Assembly: GCA_964618455.1 (NCBI GenBank)
Contig: CAZUAQ010000003.1
Span: 62,001 to 126,000, forward strand
Reading direction: 5' to 3'
Length of the DNA: 64,000 nt
From: CAZUAQ01 sp964618455
GTDB taxonomy: Bacteria; Planctomycetota; Phycisphaerae; UBA1845; PWPN01
Shown: positions 43,678-52,683 of the stretch, one piece after another
How positions within the stretch are numbered: position 1 is the stretch's first letter
How the letters are laid out: each line of letters begins with the position of its first letter
The notes under the pieces: generated by a model
Database searches by the model: none
What the model saw: the letters and a program-made list of their open reading frames with translations, nothing else
What the model was told of the DNA's origin: nothing
Translations under genes and position numbers: made by a program

Positions 43678-44655
43678 TTACGCCTTACGACGACGACGGA
43701 TCAGCATCAGGCCACCGGCCGCCAGCAGAGCCAGCGACGTGGGCTCAGGCACCTGGGTCAGCGTCAGCGACAGGTTGTCCATCACGAAGCTGACCTGGTT
43801 GACGTTCTGGCCCTTGAGGCGAAGACCCGTGCGGAAGGTGACGAGGCCGTCGGCACCGGTCGTGATGATCGTGGAGACGCCCTGATTGTCGTAGTCACCG
43901 GGGGCCGTCCAGGGGTTGGGATTGTGAAGGTTCAAACCGTCGCGGTCACCACGGGTGGTGAAGGTCGTCGGCAGACCCGAGCCACCGGCATTGTGCCAGA
44001 TCCCGCGCCAGTCGAAGTTCCCGATCTGGGGAACCTGGTGCTCGAGATACGGATCCGTCTGATCAAACTGGGAGGTATCGTCCCAGCTCTTGCCCCAGAT
44101 GGCGTGGAACTGCGTACCGACGCGCTTCTCGGCACTCGTGCCGCCGTCGCCCGACCAGGGGCCGGTGAAGCCGCCACCGTTGGCGTAGTCACGCACCGTG
44201 CCCAGTTCCATCTGGGCGCTGTTGCCGATGTGGAACTGCATACCGTTCCGCCAGCGGCCGTCGCTGGGATTGGACGTGCTGTTATCGTCGTACATCATCG
44301 ACTCGAAGTCGATCTCGAAGAAATACGAGGTGTTGGGCTGCACCTGAACGGTGTAGTCCAGGACCGCGTGCGCGTACGCATCCCAGGTCTCGGTCACGCC
44401 CGTGGGATTGTTGATCGAGACACCACCGTAATTGGAGCCGTTACCACCGGCATCGGCACCGAGCGTCGAGGCATCGCCCGCGGTGAACTGGGTGGGACCA
44501 CCCTGCGTGTCGAAAGCCGAACCCGGCGACGCCGTGTAGGTCCACTCCGCCGCGGTCATCCAGTTGGGATCCTCAAAGTCCTCAGTGAACGTCACGGCGA
44601 ACGTCGTCGACGTGGCGGCCAGAAAAATGGCCGAAATAAGCGACCTGCTAAACAT
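43678..44655 (-). CDS. PEP-CTERM sorting domain protein
   Basis: A 325-residue exported protein with GGAAGGAGAG before its ATG. MFSRSLISAIFLAATSTTFA is a signal peptide. The body is a beta-rich domain with many aromatic residues and asparagine, like a carbohydrate-binding or jelly-roll fold, not assigned. The C terminus VPEPTSLALLAAGGLMLIRRRRKA is a full PEP-CTERM signal: V-P-E-P, a hydrophobic span and a basic tail, the target of exosortase. It should be cleaved and displayed at the surface or released, often together with exopolysaccharide. Followed by a strong terminator. Confidence 0.88.
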   Translation of the reverse strand: MFSRSLISAIFLAATSTTFAVTFTEDFEDPNWMTAAEWTYTASPGSAFDTQGGPTQFTAGDASTLGADAGGNGSNYGGVSINNPTGVTETWDAYAHAVLDYTVQVQPNTSYFFEIDFESMMYDDNSTSNPSDGRWRNGMQFHIGNSAQMELGTVRDYANGGGFTGPWSGDGGTSAEKRVGTQFHAIWGKSWDDTSQFDQTDPYLEHQVPQIGNFDWRGIWHNAGGSGLPTTFTTRGDRDGLNLHNPNPWTAPGDYDNQGVSTIITTGADGLVTFRTGLRLKGQNVNQVSFVMDNLSLTLTQVPEPTSLALLAAGGLMLIRRRRKA

Positions 44656-45082
44656 GTGCCCTCTCCTTCCTGTGTGACGATGAACCTGCGGAATCCCGCT
44701 TGGGCTCCCTAAGCAGACCCATCAAAATCTTCGAGAATTGCGTTTTGTTCCTTGCCCGCTGAAGTAGCGGTAGATTCGCCCGAACGGGCTCATGGTAAAC
44801 GAACTGCCGCACATGAATCAAGGCTAAGTTGGGGTTCAAAATCCTTATTTTCCTTGGATTTATGGATTTCGAGACCGCCCAGATTGCTGATTATGGGTGA
44901 GGCTGAAGAATGATTGCTCTGTCCGAAGTGGCTTGAGAAGAGCGGGGGCGAAGGGTTGCGGATACTGTTTGTCGCGTTTCTCTGGGGGCCTCAGTTTTCT
45001 TAGCCTTCTTGTCGTCGTCCGTGGATCGCGACACAATGATGCCACGGAGAAGAACTCCTTCAAGGCAAGCCGCGGAACGTGT
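44656..45082. other. Divergent intergenic region between the PEP-CTERM and TPR genes
   Basis: These 427 bases should carry promoters for both directions. On the minus strand the PEP-CTERM leader contains two short hairpins (44756-44789). The TPR-side half is open in frame from 44897, but the added residues look non-coding. No reliable -35/-10 pair was recognised. Confidence 0.4.
44756..44789 (-). other. Tandem hairpins in the leader of the PEP-CTERM gene
   Basis: Read on the minus strand, GCCC-gttc-GGGC (44789-44778) is followed by CCGCT-acttc-AGCGG (44770-44756), about 100 bases upstream of the start at 44655. They may be a regulatory leader or chance structure in GC-rich DNA. Confidence 0.3.
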
Positions 45083-46579
45083 ATGGCATTCAAGGGTAAA
45101 AAGAGGGAATCGGCCCAGCCGCGGCCCTCGCCGCACCGGTTTCCCCGTTGGGCGGGTCTCGTCTCTGTCCTCGCGCTTATCCTGGTTGCCATTTACCTGA
45201 CATTCCATTTTCGCCGTAGCGCGATCCCGGACCTGCCTTCCGCCACCTGGCAGGAGGCCGACGATGGCTCGCAGAGGGCCGTCGTGGATCAAGAGGCCCT
45301 GCTGACGTTTTGCCAGGGGGTCGGCCTGGAGCATACGCCCGACTTTCGCGATCTCGACCCGGTGCTGACTGCCGAGGTCTTCGACCTCTTTCAACGTGTG
45401 GCGGACCGTCCCGAGGATGCCTCGCTTTATGTCGAATTAGGTAATCTGTATCAGCGGCACGATTTCGCCGCCGCCGCGCGGGCCGCCTACCAACGCGCGC
45501 TCGCCCTCGAGGAACGGTACGAGACCCACTATCTGCTCGCGCGGGTCGAGTTCACGGAAGGACGGATCGACCGCAGCATCCAGCATCTTCAACGCACCAT
45601 CGAACTGAATCCGGAATATACGCCCGCCTACTATCACCTGGCCGAACAGTTGATGCAGAGCGGACAACTCGACGAAGCCGAGCAGGCCTATCAGCATCTG
45701 GCCACGGCGAAGCATCAAGCCACGGGCTACCTGGGACTGGCCCTGGTCGCGCAGGCCCGAAATGCCATGGAAGAGGCGCAGCGGTTCCTGGAGAAGGCGC
45801 TGACGCTGGACCCGGACAACTACCGCGTGCACTACCAGCTTGCCCTCCTGTACCAGCGTCTGGGACAAGTGGATCTCTACGCAAAGCATTTCGGTGCCTA
45901 TCAGCGCCTGCCGCATCGCATCACCCTGGAGGATCCTCTGCTGACCAGCCTCATGCTCACTTCGGTGACACCGCCACTGGTCAGGGAGGTGGTGGATGAC
46001 CTGAATCTGCAGGGAAGAGCGTCTGAGGCCCTGGCGCTGTTGAGCGAAGCGATCGAAGATCGGCCGCGCAGCCCGATCCTGCTCCGGCAGCTCGCCTTGA
46101 CGCACAGTCGGCTGAAACAGGAGCAACAGGCCCTCTCGGCAATCGAGGCGAGTCTGGACATCAATGAAGAGGATGTGGTGGCCTTGGCCATCAAGGGGCG
46201 AATCTGCCTGGCATTCGGCCGATACACCGAGGCGATGGAAGCGGCAAGCCGGGCGGTGGAACTGGATCCGAGCCGCGCGGAAAACCATTTTCTGCTCGGC
46301 CAGGCGTATCGCGCACAGGAGCGCCCTGCGGAGGCCATCGCGTCCTACAGGGCCGCCTCCGACCTCGATCCGGACAATTTCCTACTGGCGGTGGCGTGGG
46401 CGGAGAGCCTGTTCAGCCAAGGACGCTATGATGAGGCGGAAGCAGCTTTCCAGCGTGCGGATCGGGCCAGAGCCGGCGATCCCCGCGTCCAACATCGCCT
46501 CGAGCAGATCGAGGCGTTACGCTCTGCAGCGGAGCCGGTCCCGGAAGCTACCAGGAACGCGACGGCGCCACCGCCCTGA
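45083..46579 (+). CDS. Membrane-anchored TPR protein
   Basis: A 498-residue protein from the ATG at 45083. After a basic head, WAGLVSVLALILVAIYLTF is one membrane span. From about residue 110 the chain is a series of tetratricopeptide repeats, with W/L-G-Y-A/F-P patterns such as ASLYVELGNLYQRHDFAAAARAAYQRALAL, PAYYHLAEQLMQSGQLDEAEQAYQHL, and several more up to residue 480. TPRs bind other proteins. The next gene on the same strand, 54 bases away, is a CRTAC1-type lipoprotein; this pairing is frequent in planctomycetes, so a joint surface role is likely though undefined. Confidence 0.82.
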   Translation: MAFKGKKRESAQPRPSPHRFPRWAGLVSVLALILVAIYLTFHFRRSAIPDLPSATWQEADDGSQRAVVDQEALLTFCQGVGLEHTPDFRDLDPVLTAEVFDLFQRVADRPEDASLYVELGNLYQRHDFAAAARAAYQRALALEERYETHYLLARVEFTEGRIDRSIQHLQRTIELNPEYTPAYYHLAEQLMQSGQLDEAEQAYQHLATAKHQATGYLGLALVAQARNAMEEAQRFLEKALTLDPDNYRVHYQLALLYQRLGQVDLYAKHFGAYQRLPHRITLEDPLLTSLMLTSVTPPLVREVVDDLNLQGRASEALALLSEAIEDRPRSPILLRQLALTHSRLKQEQQALSAIEASLDINEEDVVALAIKGRICLAFGRYTEAMEAASRAVELDPSRAENHFLLGQAYRAQERPAEAIASYRAASDLDPDNFLLAVAWAESLFSQGRYDEAEAAFQRADRARAGDPRVQHRLEQIEALRSAAEPVPEATRNATAPPP

Positions 46580-46633
46580 GCTCAGGCCAAACCGCCGGGT
46601 TCGCATCGCGCAGGTCATGGGGAGCACGATCAC

Positions 46634-48391
46634 ATGCACCAGAGCAGTCTTCTTGGTCGAGCCAGCCATGAGCGAGTCCTCTCCACGTTTCTGGTGGGGG
46701 GGCTTCTTGTCGGCAGCCTTGTCGGATGCGGTGGAGATGACTCATCAGGCAACGGCGGTACTTCGGGCTCCACGGCGACTCCTGTGCAAGCGGCCGGTTC
46801 GGCGTGGCTCGTAGACGTGACGGCGGAGGCCGGTGTCTCTTTCTCGCACGACCCCGGCATGCGCGGGGAGTACCTGTTTCCGGAGATCACCGGCTCGGGA
46901 TGCGGATTCATCGATATCGACAACGATGGCTGGCTGGATGTGTACTGGGTTCAATGCGGACGCGCGCTCGACGAACCCAGGGCGAATGCCGTGCCGAATC
47001 TGCTCTACCGGAACCGGGGAGACGGCACGTTCACGGACATCACCGCCGAATCGGGGGCGGGCGATACCGGTTACGGGCAGGGCATGGCGGTCGGGGACTA
47101 CAACAACGACGGCTATGCCGACCTGTATCTCTCCAACCTGGATGACGACGTGCTCCTGAGGAACAACGGGGACGGCACGTTTACCGACGTGACGCGTGAG
47201 GCCGGGATCGACAACGCCTCGTGGAGCATCGCCGCCGGTTTCCTGGATTTCGACCGGGACGATGATCTGGATCTCTACGTGTCCAATTACGTGAACTGGA
47301 CGCTGGAAGGCGACCGCGACTGTCACTACTACGGCACGAGCCGGGAAGATTACTGCGGCCCGAAGACGTACGAGCCGGCGCGGGATGTTTTCTATCGCAA
47401 CAACGGCGACGGGACGTTCACCGACATTACCTCGGACGTGGAGCTCGACCAGGCATTCGGCCCGGGCATGAGCGTCATTTGTGCGGACTTTGACGATGAC
47501 GGGTACGTGGATGTTTACGTCGCGAACGATTCGTTTCCCAACCAGTTGTGGCGAAACGTGGAGGGGACGCGCTTCGAGGACGTGGCCCTGCAGTGGGGCG
47601 TGGCGGTGAACGGCATGGGGCAGGCCGAGGGCAGCATGGGCTGCAACGCGGAGGACTTCAATCTCGACGGTCGGCTCGACCTGTTTCTGTGCCACTTTTT
47701 CGAGGAGACGCACACGCTCTACCTGCAGCAGGGCGGGGGCGGTTTCGTCGACGCCTCGATGCCGACCGGCCTGGCCCGGTTGAGCCTGAACCGGACCGGA
47801 TTCGGGGCGACCGCGATTCACCTCTTCAACGACCCGGAACTCTATATCTACGCCGGGAACGGCGGCGTGCGCGACCCGAGCGGGGCCGCGCCGGATCCGC
47901 AGCAGCCGAAGGCGGAGTACGATCAACTCTTCCGCTGGGATCGAACCGCGTCGAAGTTCAGCGACGTGAGCGATCGCGCCGGTCCGGTGATGAAGCATGC
48001 CGCCGTGTCGCGCGGCGTGGCGGCGGGGGACTTTGATAACGACGGCGATCCGGATCTGCTGGTCAGCGTCAGCAACGGGCCGGGCCGGTTGCTGAGGAAC
48101 GACGCGCCCGGGAAGCAGCACTGGTTGCAGGTCCACTGCCGCGGGGCGAAGGGCATGCGCGACGCGCTCGGCGCGAAAGTCCATGTGACGATCGGGGAGA
48201 CAACGTATCGGCGTGACGTGACGTTGAACTACAGCTACGGCTGCGCCGCCGACCCGCGCGTGCACTTCGGTCTCGGGCGGGCAGCCTCCGCCGATCGCGT
48301 CGAAGTCCACTGGCCGAACGGAACGACGACGCGCCTGGAGAACGTCCCGGCGGACCAGGTTCTCGAAGTCGCGCCAGAATCATCGAAGTAG
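46634..48391 (+). CDS. CRTAC1-family lipoprotein (FG-GAP/VCBS repeats, ASPIC/UnbV domain)
   Basis: A 585-residue protein. The N terminus ends in LVGSLVGC, a lipobox, followed by a G/S-rich linker. The body has repeated F-x-D-x-D-N-D-G and F-x-D-x-x-D-D-G-Y-x-D calcium-binding loops (GFIDIDNDGWLDVYW, GDYNNDGYADLYL, GDFDNDGDPDLLV) alternating with NNGDGTFTDIT, which is the FG-GAP/VCBS seven-bladed propeller. The C-terminal HWLQVHCRGAKGMRDALGAKVHV to VEVHWPNGTTTRLENVPADQVLEV is the ASPIC/UnbV domain. It is expected outside the cytoplasm, anchored by lipid, with the TPR protein as possible partner. Confidence 0.88.
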   Translation: MHQSSLLGRASHERVLSTFLVGGLLVGSLVGCGGDDSSGNGGTSGSTATPVQAAGSAWLVDVTAEAGVSFSHDPGMRGEYLFPEITGSGCGFIDIDNDGWLDVYWVQCGRALDEPRANAVPNLLYRNRGDGTFTDITAESGAGDTGYGQGMAVGDYNNDGYADLYLSNLDDDVLLRNNGDGTFTDVTREAGIDNASWSIAAGFLDFDRDDDLDLYVSNYVNWTLEGDRDCHYYGTSREDYCGPKTYEPARDVFYRNNGDGTFTDITSDVELDQAFGPGMSVICADFDDDGYVDVYVANDSFPNQLWRNVEGTRFEDVALQWGVAVNGMGQAEGSMGCNAEDFNLDGRLDLFLCHFFEETHTLYLQQGGGGFVDASMPTGLARLSLNRTGFGATAIHLFNDPELYIYAGNGGVRDPSGAAPDPQQPKAEYDQLFRWDRTASKFSDVSDRAGPVMKHAAVSRGVAAGDFDNDGDPDLLVSVSNGPGRLLRNDAPGKQHWLQVHCRGAKGMRDALGAKVHVTIGETTYRRDVTLNYSYGCAADPRVHFGLGRAASADRVEVHWPNGTTTRLENVPADQVLEVAPESSK

Positions 48392-48552
48392 ACGTGACCT
48401 GCACGATGAGAACGCTCGTGAGAAGCTCAGGGACCGCCGTTACCTCTGATCGAGTTTTTCACTCACGTTCCGCAATGTCGATGATCTCCATCACGCGATG
48501 CAGGTTGATCATCATTGAGCCAGTGCCTGGTCGCCTTGTCTCCTTCATCGAC

Positions 48553-48582
48553 TTGGTGGTTTCCCCGCCGCAGGTTTATAAT
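48553..48582 (+). promoter_or_regulatory. Promoter of tRNA-Arg
   Basis: TTGGTG (48553-48558) and a perfect TATAAT (48577-48582) are 18 bases apart, ending 15 bases before the mature tRNA. The 206 bases between the CRTAC1 gene and the tRNA contain nothing else recognisable. Confidence 0.65.
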
Positions 48583-48597
48583 GCGTCGCCACATCAA

Positions 48598-48671
48598 GCG
48601 CCCGTAGCTCAGCAGGATAGAGCACCGGTTTCCTAAACCGAAGGTCGCAGGTTCGAATCCTGCCGGGCGCG
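48598..48671 (+). tRNA. tRNA-Arg (anticodon CCU)
   Basis: The full cloverleaf can be drawn: acceptor GCGCCCG/CGGGCGC, D arm GCTC/GAGC, anticodon arm CCGGT-TTCCTAA-ACCGA with CCT at positions 34-36, T arm GCAGG-TTCGAAT-CCTGC, and discriminator G. The only unpaired stem position is the top of the anticodon stem (C-A). CCA is not encoded. It reads AGG, a rare arginine codon in GC-rich genomes. Confidence 0.95.
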
Positions 48672-48751
48672 GTTGAGCGGGGTCTCCACGCCACGTCACG
48701 CAAACGACCAATTCTCCACCACGGCAATCAACGGATCATCCTGAACCGCCA

Positions 48752-50044
48752 TCATTCCTTTGCACGCGCCTTCGCCGGCCGTTCAGGCGCCGGCAACTTG
48801 GCCAGGATGCGATCGAAGCGCTTCCGCGCCGCCACCACCTCCGGAGCGTCGGCGTCCGTGACATCCTTGTACCCCGTGCCGTCGCGGCGATCCCCGCAAT
48901 CGTAAAACGTTCCGTCGCCTTCGAGCAGCCACCGCTTGTCGCGCAGCATCCGCTCATAGGCGAGGTAGCTGAAGATCCATTCGCGGGCATCGTAGGGCTC
49001 GCCGCGCAGATGCTTGGCGAAACTGACGCCATCGATCGTCACCCCTTCCGGCAGTTTCGCGCCGGACAGCTCCGCCAGGGTCGGCAGCATGTCCGACAGG
49101 TCGACGAGTTCATCGCTCACCGCGGTCTTGACCGTCCCCGGGCAGTTCACAATCAGCGGCACGCGTGCTCCGAGTTCCGTCACCTTGGCCTTGCCGTTGC
49201 CCTGCGTGCCGTTGTCGCCGGTGAAGATAAAGAACGTATTCTCGCGCAGACCCATATCGTCCAGTGCGTCGACGATGCGGCCGACCAGGTGGTCCATGTA
49301 CTCGACGTTGGATTTCAGCGTGGCGGGCGTTTTCTTACCGGGCTGACCGGGGACGGGCGTCGGATCCCACGGCGTATGCGTCAGGCACATCGGGTAATAC
49401 GCCATGAAGGGCTTCTCGCGATTCTCGCGAATGAACTCGATCAACCAGTCGGTGTACACGTCGGGGCCGTACTGATCCTTCGTCGTCGGGCGGTGCTTGC
49501 CGTCGACGATCACTGCCGGGTGCCAGTAGCGTTGACGCGGCGACCCGGGGAAGTCCGATCCCTTCGGCAACTCCTGCCATGCCCAGACGCAATACGTGTC
49601 GAAGCCGTGCTCGAGGATCATGTTCGGCTGGCGGGTCGGCCAACTGAGCTGCCACTTGCCGGCCAGCCCGGTGGCGTAGCCACGCGCTTTCAGCATATCG
49701 CCGAAGGTGGGCTCGTCCGGATCGAAGTGATCCATCGGCGTGGTCACGCGACCGAGGAAGTTGTACCAGCCGGTGCGGAAGCCGTAACGCCCGGTGAGAA
49801 TCTCCGCGCGCGTGGGCGAGCAGAGCGGCGTCGACCAGCAGGTGCGGAAACGCATGCCCGTTTCCGCCAGCCGGTCGAGTCGTGGTGTCTGGTGCTTCGT
49901 GTTTCCGTAACAGCTCAACTCGCCCGCGCCGAGATCGTCCGCCATGAGCAGTACGAAGTTCGGCGGCCGCCCGGGTTCCTTCGCATGCGCATACGGAAGA
50001 ACGCTGAGAACAAGCAGGGAGACGAGAAGGTGCATCAGTCGCAT
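48752..50044 (-). CDS. Sulfatase (arylsulfatase family, Cys-type)
   Basis: A 430-residue exported protein: MRLMHLLVSLLVLSVLPYAHA is a signal peptide. PNFVLLMADDLGAGELSCYG gives the metal-binding aspartates, and STPLCSPTRAEILTGR is the C-x-P-x-R motif whose cysteine is turned into formylglycine by an activating enzyme. VEYMDHLVGRIVDALDDMGLRENTFFIFTGDNGTQGNGKAKV is the second metal and substrate segment. It should hydrolyse a sulfate ester, probably from a sulfated polysaccharide. The host locus also has a sulfotransferase far upstream (1524). No formylglycine-generating enzyme gene is in the window. Confidence 0.92.
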   Translation of the reverse strand: MRLMHLLVSLLVLSVLPYAHAKEPGRPPNFVLLMADDLGAGELSCYGNTKHQTPRLDRLAETGMRFRTCWSTPLCSPTRAEILTGRYGFRTGWYNFLGRVTTPMDHFDPDEPTFGDMLKARGYATGLAGKWQLSWPTRQPNMILEHGFDTYCVWAWQELPKGSDFPGSPRQRYWHPAVIVDGKHRPTTKDQYGPDVYTDWLIEFIRENREKPFMAYYPMCLTHTPWDPTPVPGQPGKKTPATLKSNVEYMDHLVGRIVDALDDMGLRENTFFIFTGDNGTQGNGKAKVTELGARVPLIVNCPGTVKTAVSDELVDLSDMLPTLAELSGAKLPEGVTIDGVSFAKHLRGEPYDAREWIFSYLAYERMLRDKRWLLEGDGTFYDCGDRRDGTGYKDVTDADAPEVVAARKRFDRILAKLPAPERPAKARAKE

Positions 50045-50056
50045 GGTATCCCTCCA

Positions 50057-51304
50057 TCAAGGGGGTGAGGTTGTCGAGGTTCCTGTCGTGGGTTGCATGG
50101 CCGGAGCGGGCTGTGTGCCGGTCGCGTTCGGCGATGCCGAAGCCGGCTGAAAGCGCTTGAGCAGTTCCTGGCCGGCAGAGTGGATCAATCGTATCGTCGT
50201 TTGGGTCCAGCGTATCTCCTGCTCCACGGACAGCAGCCGTTGCCATGCTTCGACATCAAGCGGGCTCCCATCCGAGTCGTCCTTCTTCGCGAGCGCCGTG
50301 CTTACCCACACCCACAATGCAGCCGGATCGTGGGGCGCGGTCTTTCCTTCGTCCATTGCGATCGCATCGACCATCGAGATTCCAGGATCGATCAAGCCCA
50401 ACGCACGCCGGACCATTTCTCTCCGTGACTTCGGCGCCTCCGGATGCACCTCGAACCTTAACGGGTGCAGGGGGGCGTCCGGGTTCCGATCTTTCAGTCG
50501 CGCGACAATCTCTGCCAGCGTCGCCGGCTGATCCATCAGCAACGTCCGCCCACGGCGATCCACGCGAATGACCAGTTCCCCCGCGCGGAACATCAGCGTC
50601 ACTTCGGTGCCCACCTCCGGGACCGCCTCGGTGTTCGGCGTCAGCCAGAGGGCCTCGTTGCCCGCCGAGTGAAACCGCGGCAGGGCGACGATCGCGCTCG
50701 GAAAGTCCACCACCGCCACGACCGTGCCTTCCGGATCTCCCGCAAAGATGCCGTCGGTCACGAACGACCCGGCGAACACCCAGGGCTGCGACGGAATCGG
50801 CTCATCCGTCTCCGCGTTCAGCATCCATGTCTCGATGCGATGCTGATGATCGCGGCCTTTCCATGCGTAGTGTACTTCCATCGCCACCGGGGCGCCGTGC
50901 GCCGGATGGTACCGATCATTCTCGTCATAGTACGACGGTTCGCCGGGTTCGAGGCCGATGAGCCCCATGGCCTGGTAGATGTGCAGTGGACGGGCGTCTA
51001 CACGTACGATGCTCTCGTGCTCGCGCGTGTTGGGGGAGCAGGCGAAGAGTTCCAACGCGCCCTGACGCAGTACGACTTCGCCGGCGACCAGCACTTCCCG
51101 CGTCTCCCAGTCGATACGCACGCCCGGCTGAAAGTCGACGATTCCCTGTCGTGTTGCCGGTCCTTCCTCCACGGCGGACACTTCCCCGTCAACAGCATCG
51201 CTTTGCTGCGCCGGGAGAGGGAGCGCTCCCGCAATCAGGCAGCACGCCGCCGCGATGCTCCCCATGCGTGGGGGGCGTCGCTCACGCGTATGTCCGCGTC
51301 TCAT
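50057..51304 (-). CDS. Exported YdjY-domain protein
   Basis: A 415-residue protein from the ATG at 51304, preferred because GAGGGG lies about seven bases upstream; an ATG at 51334 would overlap folD. IAAACCLIAGALPLPAQQ is a signal peptide. Residues about 45-205 (VDFQPGVRIDWETREVLVAGEVVLRQGALELFACSPNTREHESIV, AVAMEVHYAWKG-type text, PWVFAGSFV) match the YdjY domain, a periplasmic domain of unknown function in planctomycetes and others. The second half looks like a helical region without known motif, ending in a T/P-rich tail. It sits 20 bases after folD on the same strand. Confidence 0.75.
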   Translation of the reverse strand: MRRGHTRERRPPRMGSIAAACCLIAGALPLPAQQSDAVDGEVSAVEEGPATRQGIVDFQPGVRIDWETREVLVAGEVVLRQGALELFACSPNTREHESIVRVDARPLHIYQAMGLIGLEPGEPSYYDENDRYHPAHGAPVAMEVHYAWKGRDHQHRIETWMLNAETDEPIPSQPWVFAGSFVTDGIFAGDPEGTVVAVVDFPSAIVALPRFHSAGNEALWLTPNTEAVPEVGTEVTLMFRAGELVIRVDRRGRTLLMDQPATLAEIVARLKDRNPDAPLHPLRFEVHPEAPKSRREMVRRALGLIDPGISMVDAIAMDEGKTAPHDPAALWVWVSTALAKKDDSDGSPLDVEAWQRLLSVEQEIRWTQTTIRLIHSAGQELLKRFQPASASPNATGTQPAPAMQPTTGTSTTSPP

Positions 51305-51323
51305 CCCGCATCCCCTCACGCGT

Positions 51324-52208
51324 TCATTTCCCATGCAATGCCTTCGCCGCCTGGATCGTGTTGTGAAGCAACATGGTGATCGTCATCGGGCCAACCCCGC
51401 CCGGGACAGGCGTAATCCGGCTCGCCTTCTCGCGTACCGCCTCGAAGTCCACATCGCCCACGAGGCGGTAGCCACGCGGCTTGGACGCATCCTCGACCCG
51501 GTTGACGCCCACATCGATCACCACCACGCCCTCCTTGACCATGTCGGCGGTGATCGTGTCGGGCCGGCCGGCGGCGGCGATGAGAATGTCCGCCTGTTTC
51601 GTGAACATGGCCATGTCCTTCGTCCCCGTGTGGCAGACCGTGACGGTGGCGTTGGCATGTTCCTTTTTCTGCAGCAGCATGTTGGCCACGGGCTTGCCGA
51701 CGATGTTGCTCCGCCCGACGACCACGACATGAGATCCCGCGATCGCCACGCCGCTCCGCGCCAGAAGCTGCACACATCCATGAGGCGTACAGGGCAGAAG
51801 GGCATCCTCGCCGATGACCATCTTGCCCACGTTCACCGGATGAAAGCCGTCCACGTCCTTTTCCGGCTTGATGCGGAGCAGCACCTTCGATTCGTCCATG
51901 TGCTTCGGCAGCGGGAGTTGTACGAGGATGCCATGGATGCGCGGGTCGTCGTTCATCCGGTCCACCAGTGCCAGCAGTTCCGCTTCGGATGTCTCGGCAG
52001 GGAGGCGGTTGTCGTCGGAAAAGATGCCGATCTGCGCGCACGCCTTCTCCTTGGCGGTGACGTACGACGTCGACGCGGGATCCTCGCCCACGAGCACCAC
52101 GCCGAGCCCCGGCGTCAACCCGTCCGTGGCAAGTCGTTCGACCTCGGCCTTGAGCTCCGCCCGGATGCTCTCGGCCACCTGTTTGCCGTCAATGATCTCT
52201 GCCGCCAT
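51324..52208 (-). CDS. folD: Methylenetetrahydrofolate dehydrogenase / cyclohydrolase (FolD)
   Basis: A 294-residue protein, the normal length for FolD. GLGVVLVGEDPASTSYVTAKEKACAQIGI holds the substrate tyrosine and the catalytic lysine (Y-V-x-x-K), HGILVQLPLPKHM and EKDVDGFHPVNVGKM are the two FolD signatures, GRSNIVGKPVANMLLQ binds NADP, and ITPVPGGVGPMTITMLLHNT is the C-terminal signature. It interconverts methylene-, methenyl- and formyl-tetrahydrofolate in one-carbon metabolism in the cytoplasm. Confidence 0.97.
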   Translation of the reverse strand: MAAEIIDGKQVAESIRAELKAEVERLATDGLTPGLGVVLVGEDPASTSYVTAKEKACAQIGIFSDDNRLPAETSEAELLALVDRMNDDPRIHGILVQLPLPKHMDESKVLLRIKPEKDVDGFHPVNVGKMVIGEDALLPCTPHGCVQLLARSGVAIAGSHVVVVGRSNIVGKPVANMLLQKKEHANATVTVCHTGTKDMAMFTKQADILIAAAGRPDTITADMVKEGVVVIDVGVNRVEDASKPRGYRLVGDVDFEAVREKASRITPVPGGVGPMTITMLLHNTIQAAKALHGK

Positions 52209-52413
52209 GAAGCGTTCTTCCTGATTTCTGAGGTGAGGCTTTGCCCTTGTTCGCGAGTGACCAACCTTCTGTCAAACGTGATTATAAAGGGCCCGTACTA
52301 TATCGCCAGACATCCCGATCTGCCTCGACCTCCACTCGCGTCCAATGCGTTGCACGCGTACAATCGGTCACAACGGATCGGGATACACGTAATCAACGTT
52401 GAAAGTCGCGCAC

Positions 52414-52659
52414 ATGCCGGAATTGATCAGGATTCAACTGCGAGCCGGAGGCAAGCTGACGGACGTGCTCGGCGAGGAGCCGATCGAGTACGGCCTCGCG
52501 CCACCGGCGCACGTCTGCAACCTGACGGAACTGGTCTATTTGAAATACCCGGCGTTGGCGGACTGGTCCGGCCGGGTCGGCGTTGAGGTCAATGATGAGC
52601 CCGCCGGCGCCGAACGACCGCTTCAGGACGGCGATACCGTTCGACTCATTCCGCGTTAG
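52414..52659 (+). CDS. ThiS/MoaD-like beta-grasp protein without GG tail
   Basis: An 81-residue protein if it starts at the ATG at 52414. IRIQLRAGGKLTDVLGEEPIEYGL to LVYLKYPALADWSGRVGVEVNDEPAGAERPLQDGDTVRLIPR follows the MoaD/ThiS plan, including V-N-x-x-x-A and the L-x-D-G-D-x-V turn that precedes the end. True sulfur carriers end in Gly-Gly; this ends L-I-P-R, so it cannot be thiocarboxylated in the usual way. It may be processed, be a binding domain, or be a diverged relative. It lies 24 bases ahead of the endonuclease III gene. Confidence 0.65.
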   Translation: MPELIRIQLRAGGKLTDVLGEEPIEYGLAPPAHVCNLTELVYLKYPALADWSGRVGVEVNDEPAGAERPLQDGDTVRLIPR

Positions 52660-52683
52660 CTTCCATCCCGCAGGAGACGGCAC

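Noticed and set aside
43456..44712. 418-codon frame on the + strand
   Set aside because: Antisense to the PEP-CTERM gene, which has a signal peptide, sorting signal, ribosome site and terminator.
46745..48310. Long open frame on the minus strand (521 codons)
   Set aside because: It is the antisense of the CRTAC1 gene, whose repeats and lipobox are unmistakable.
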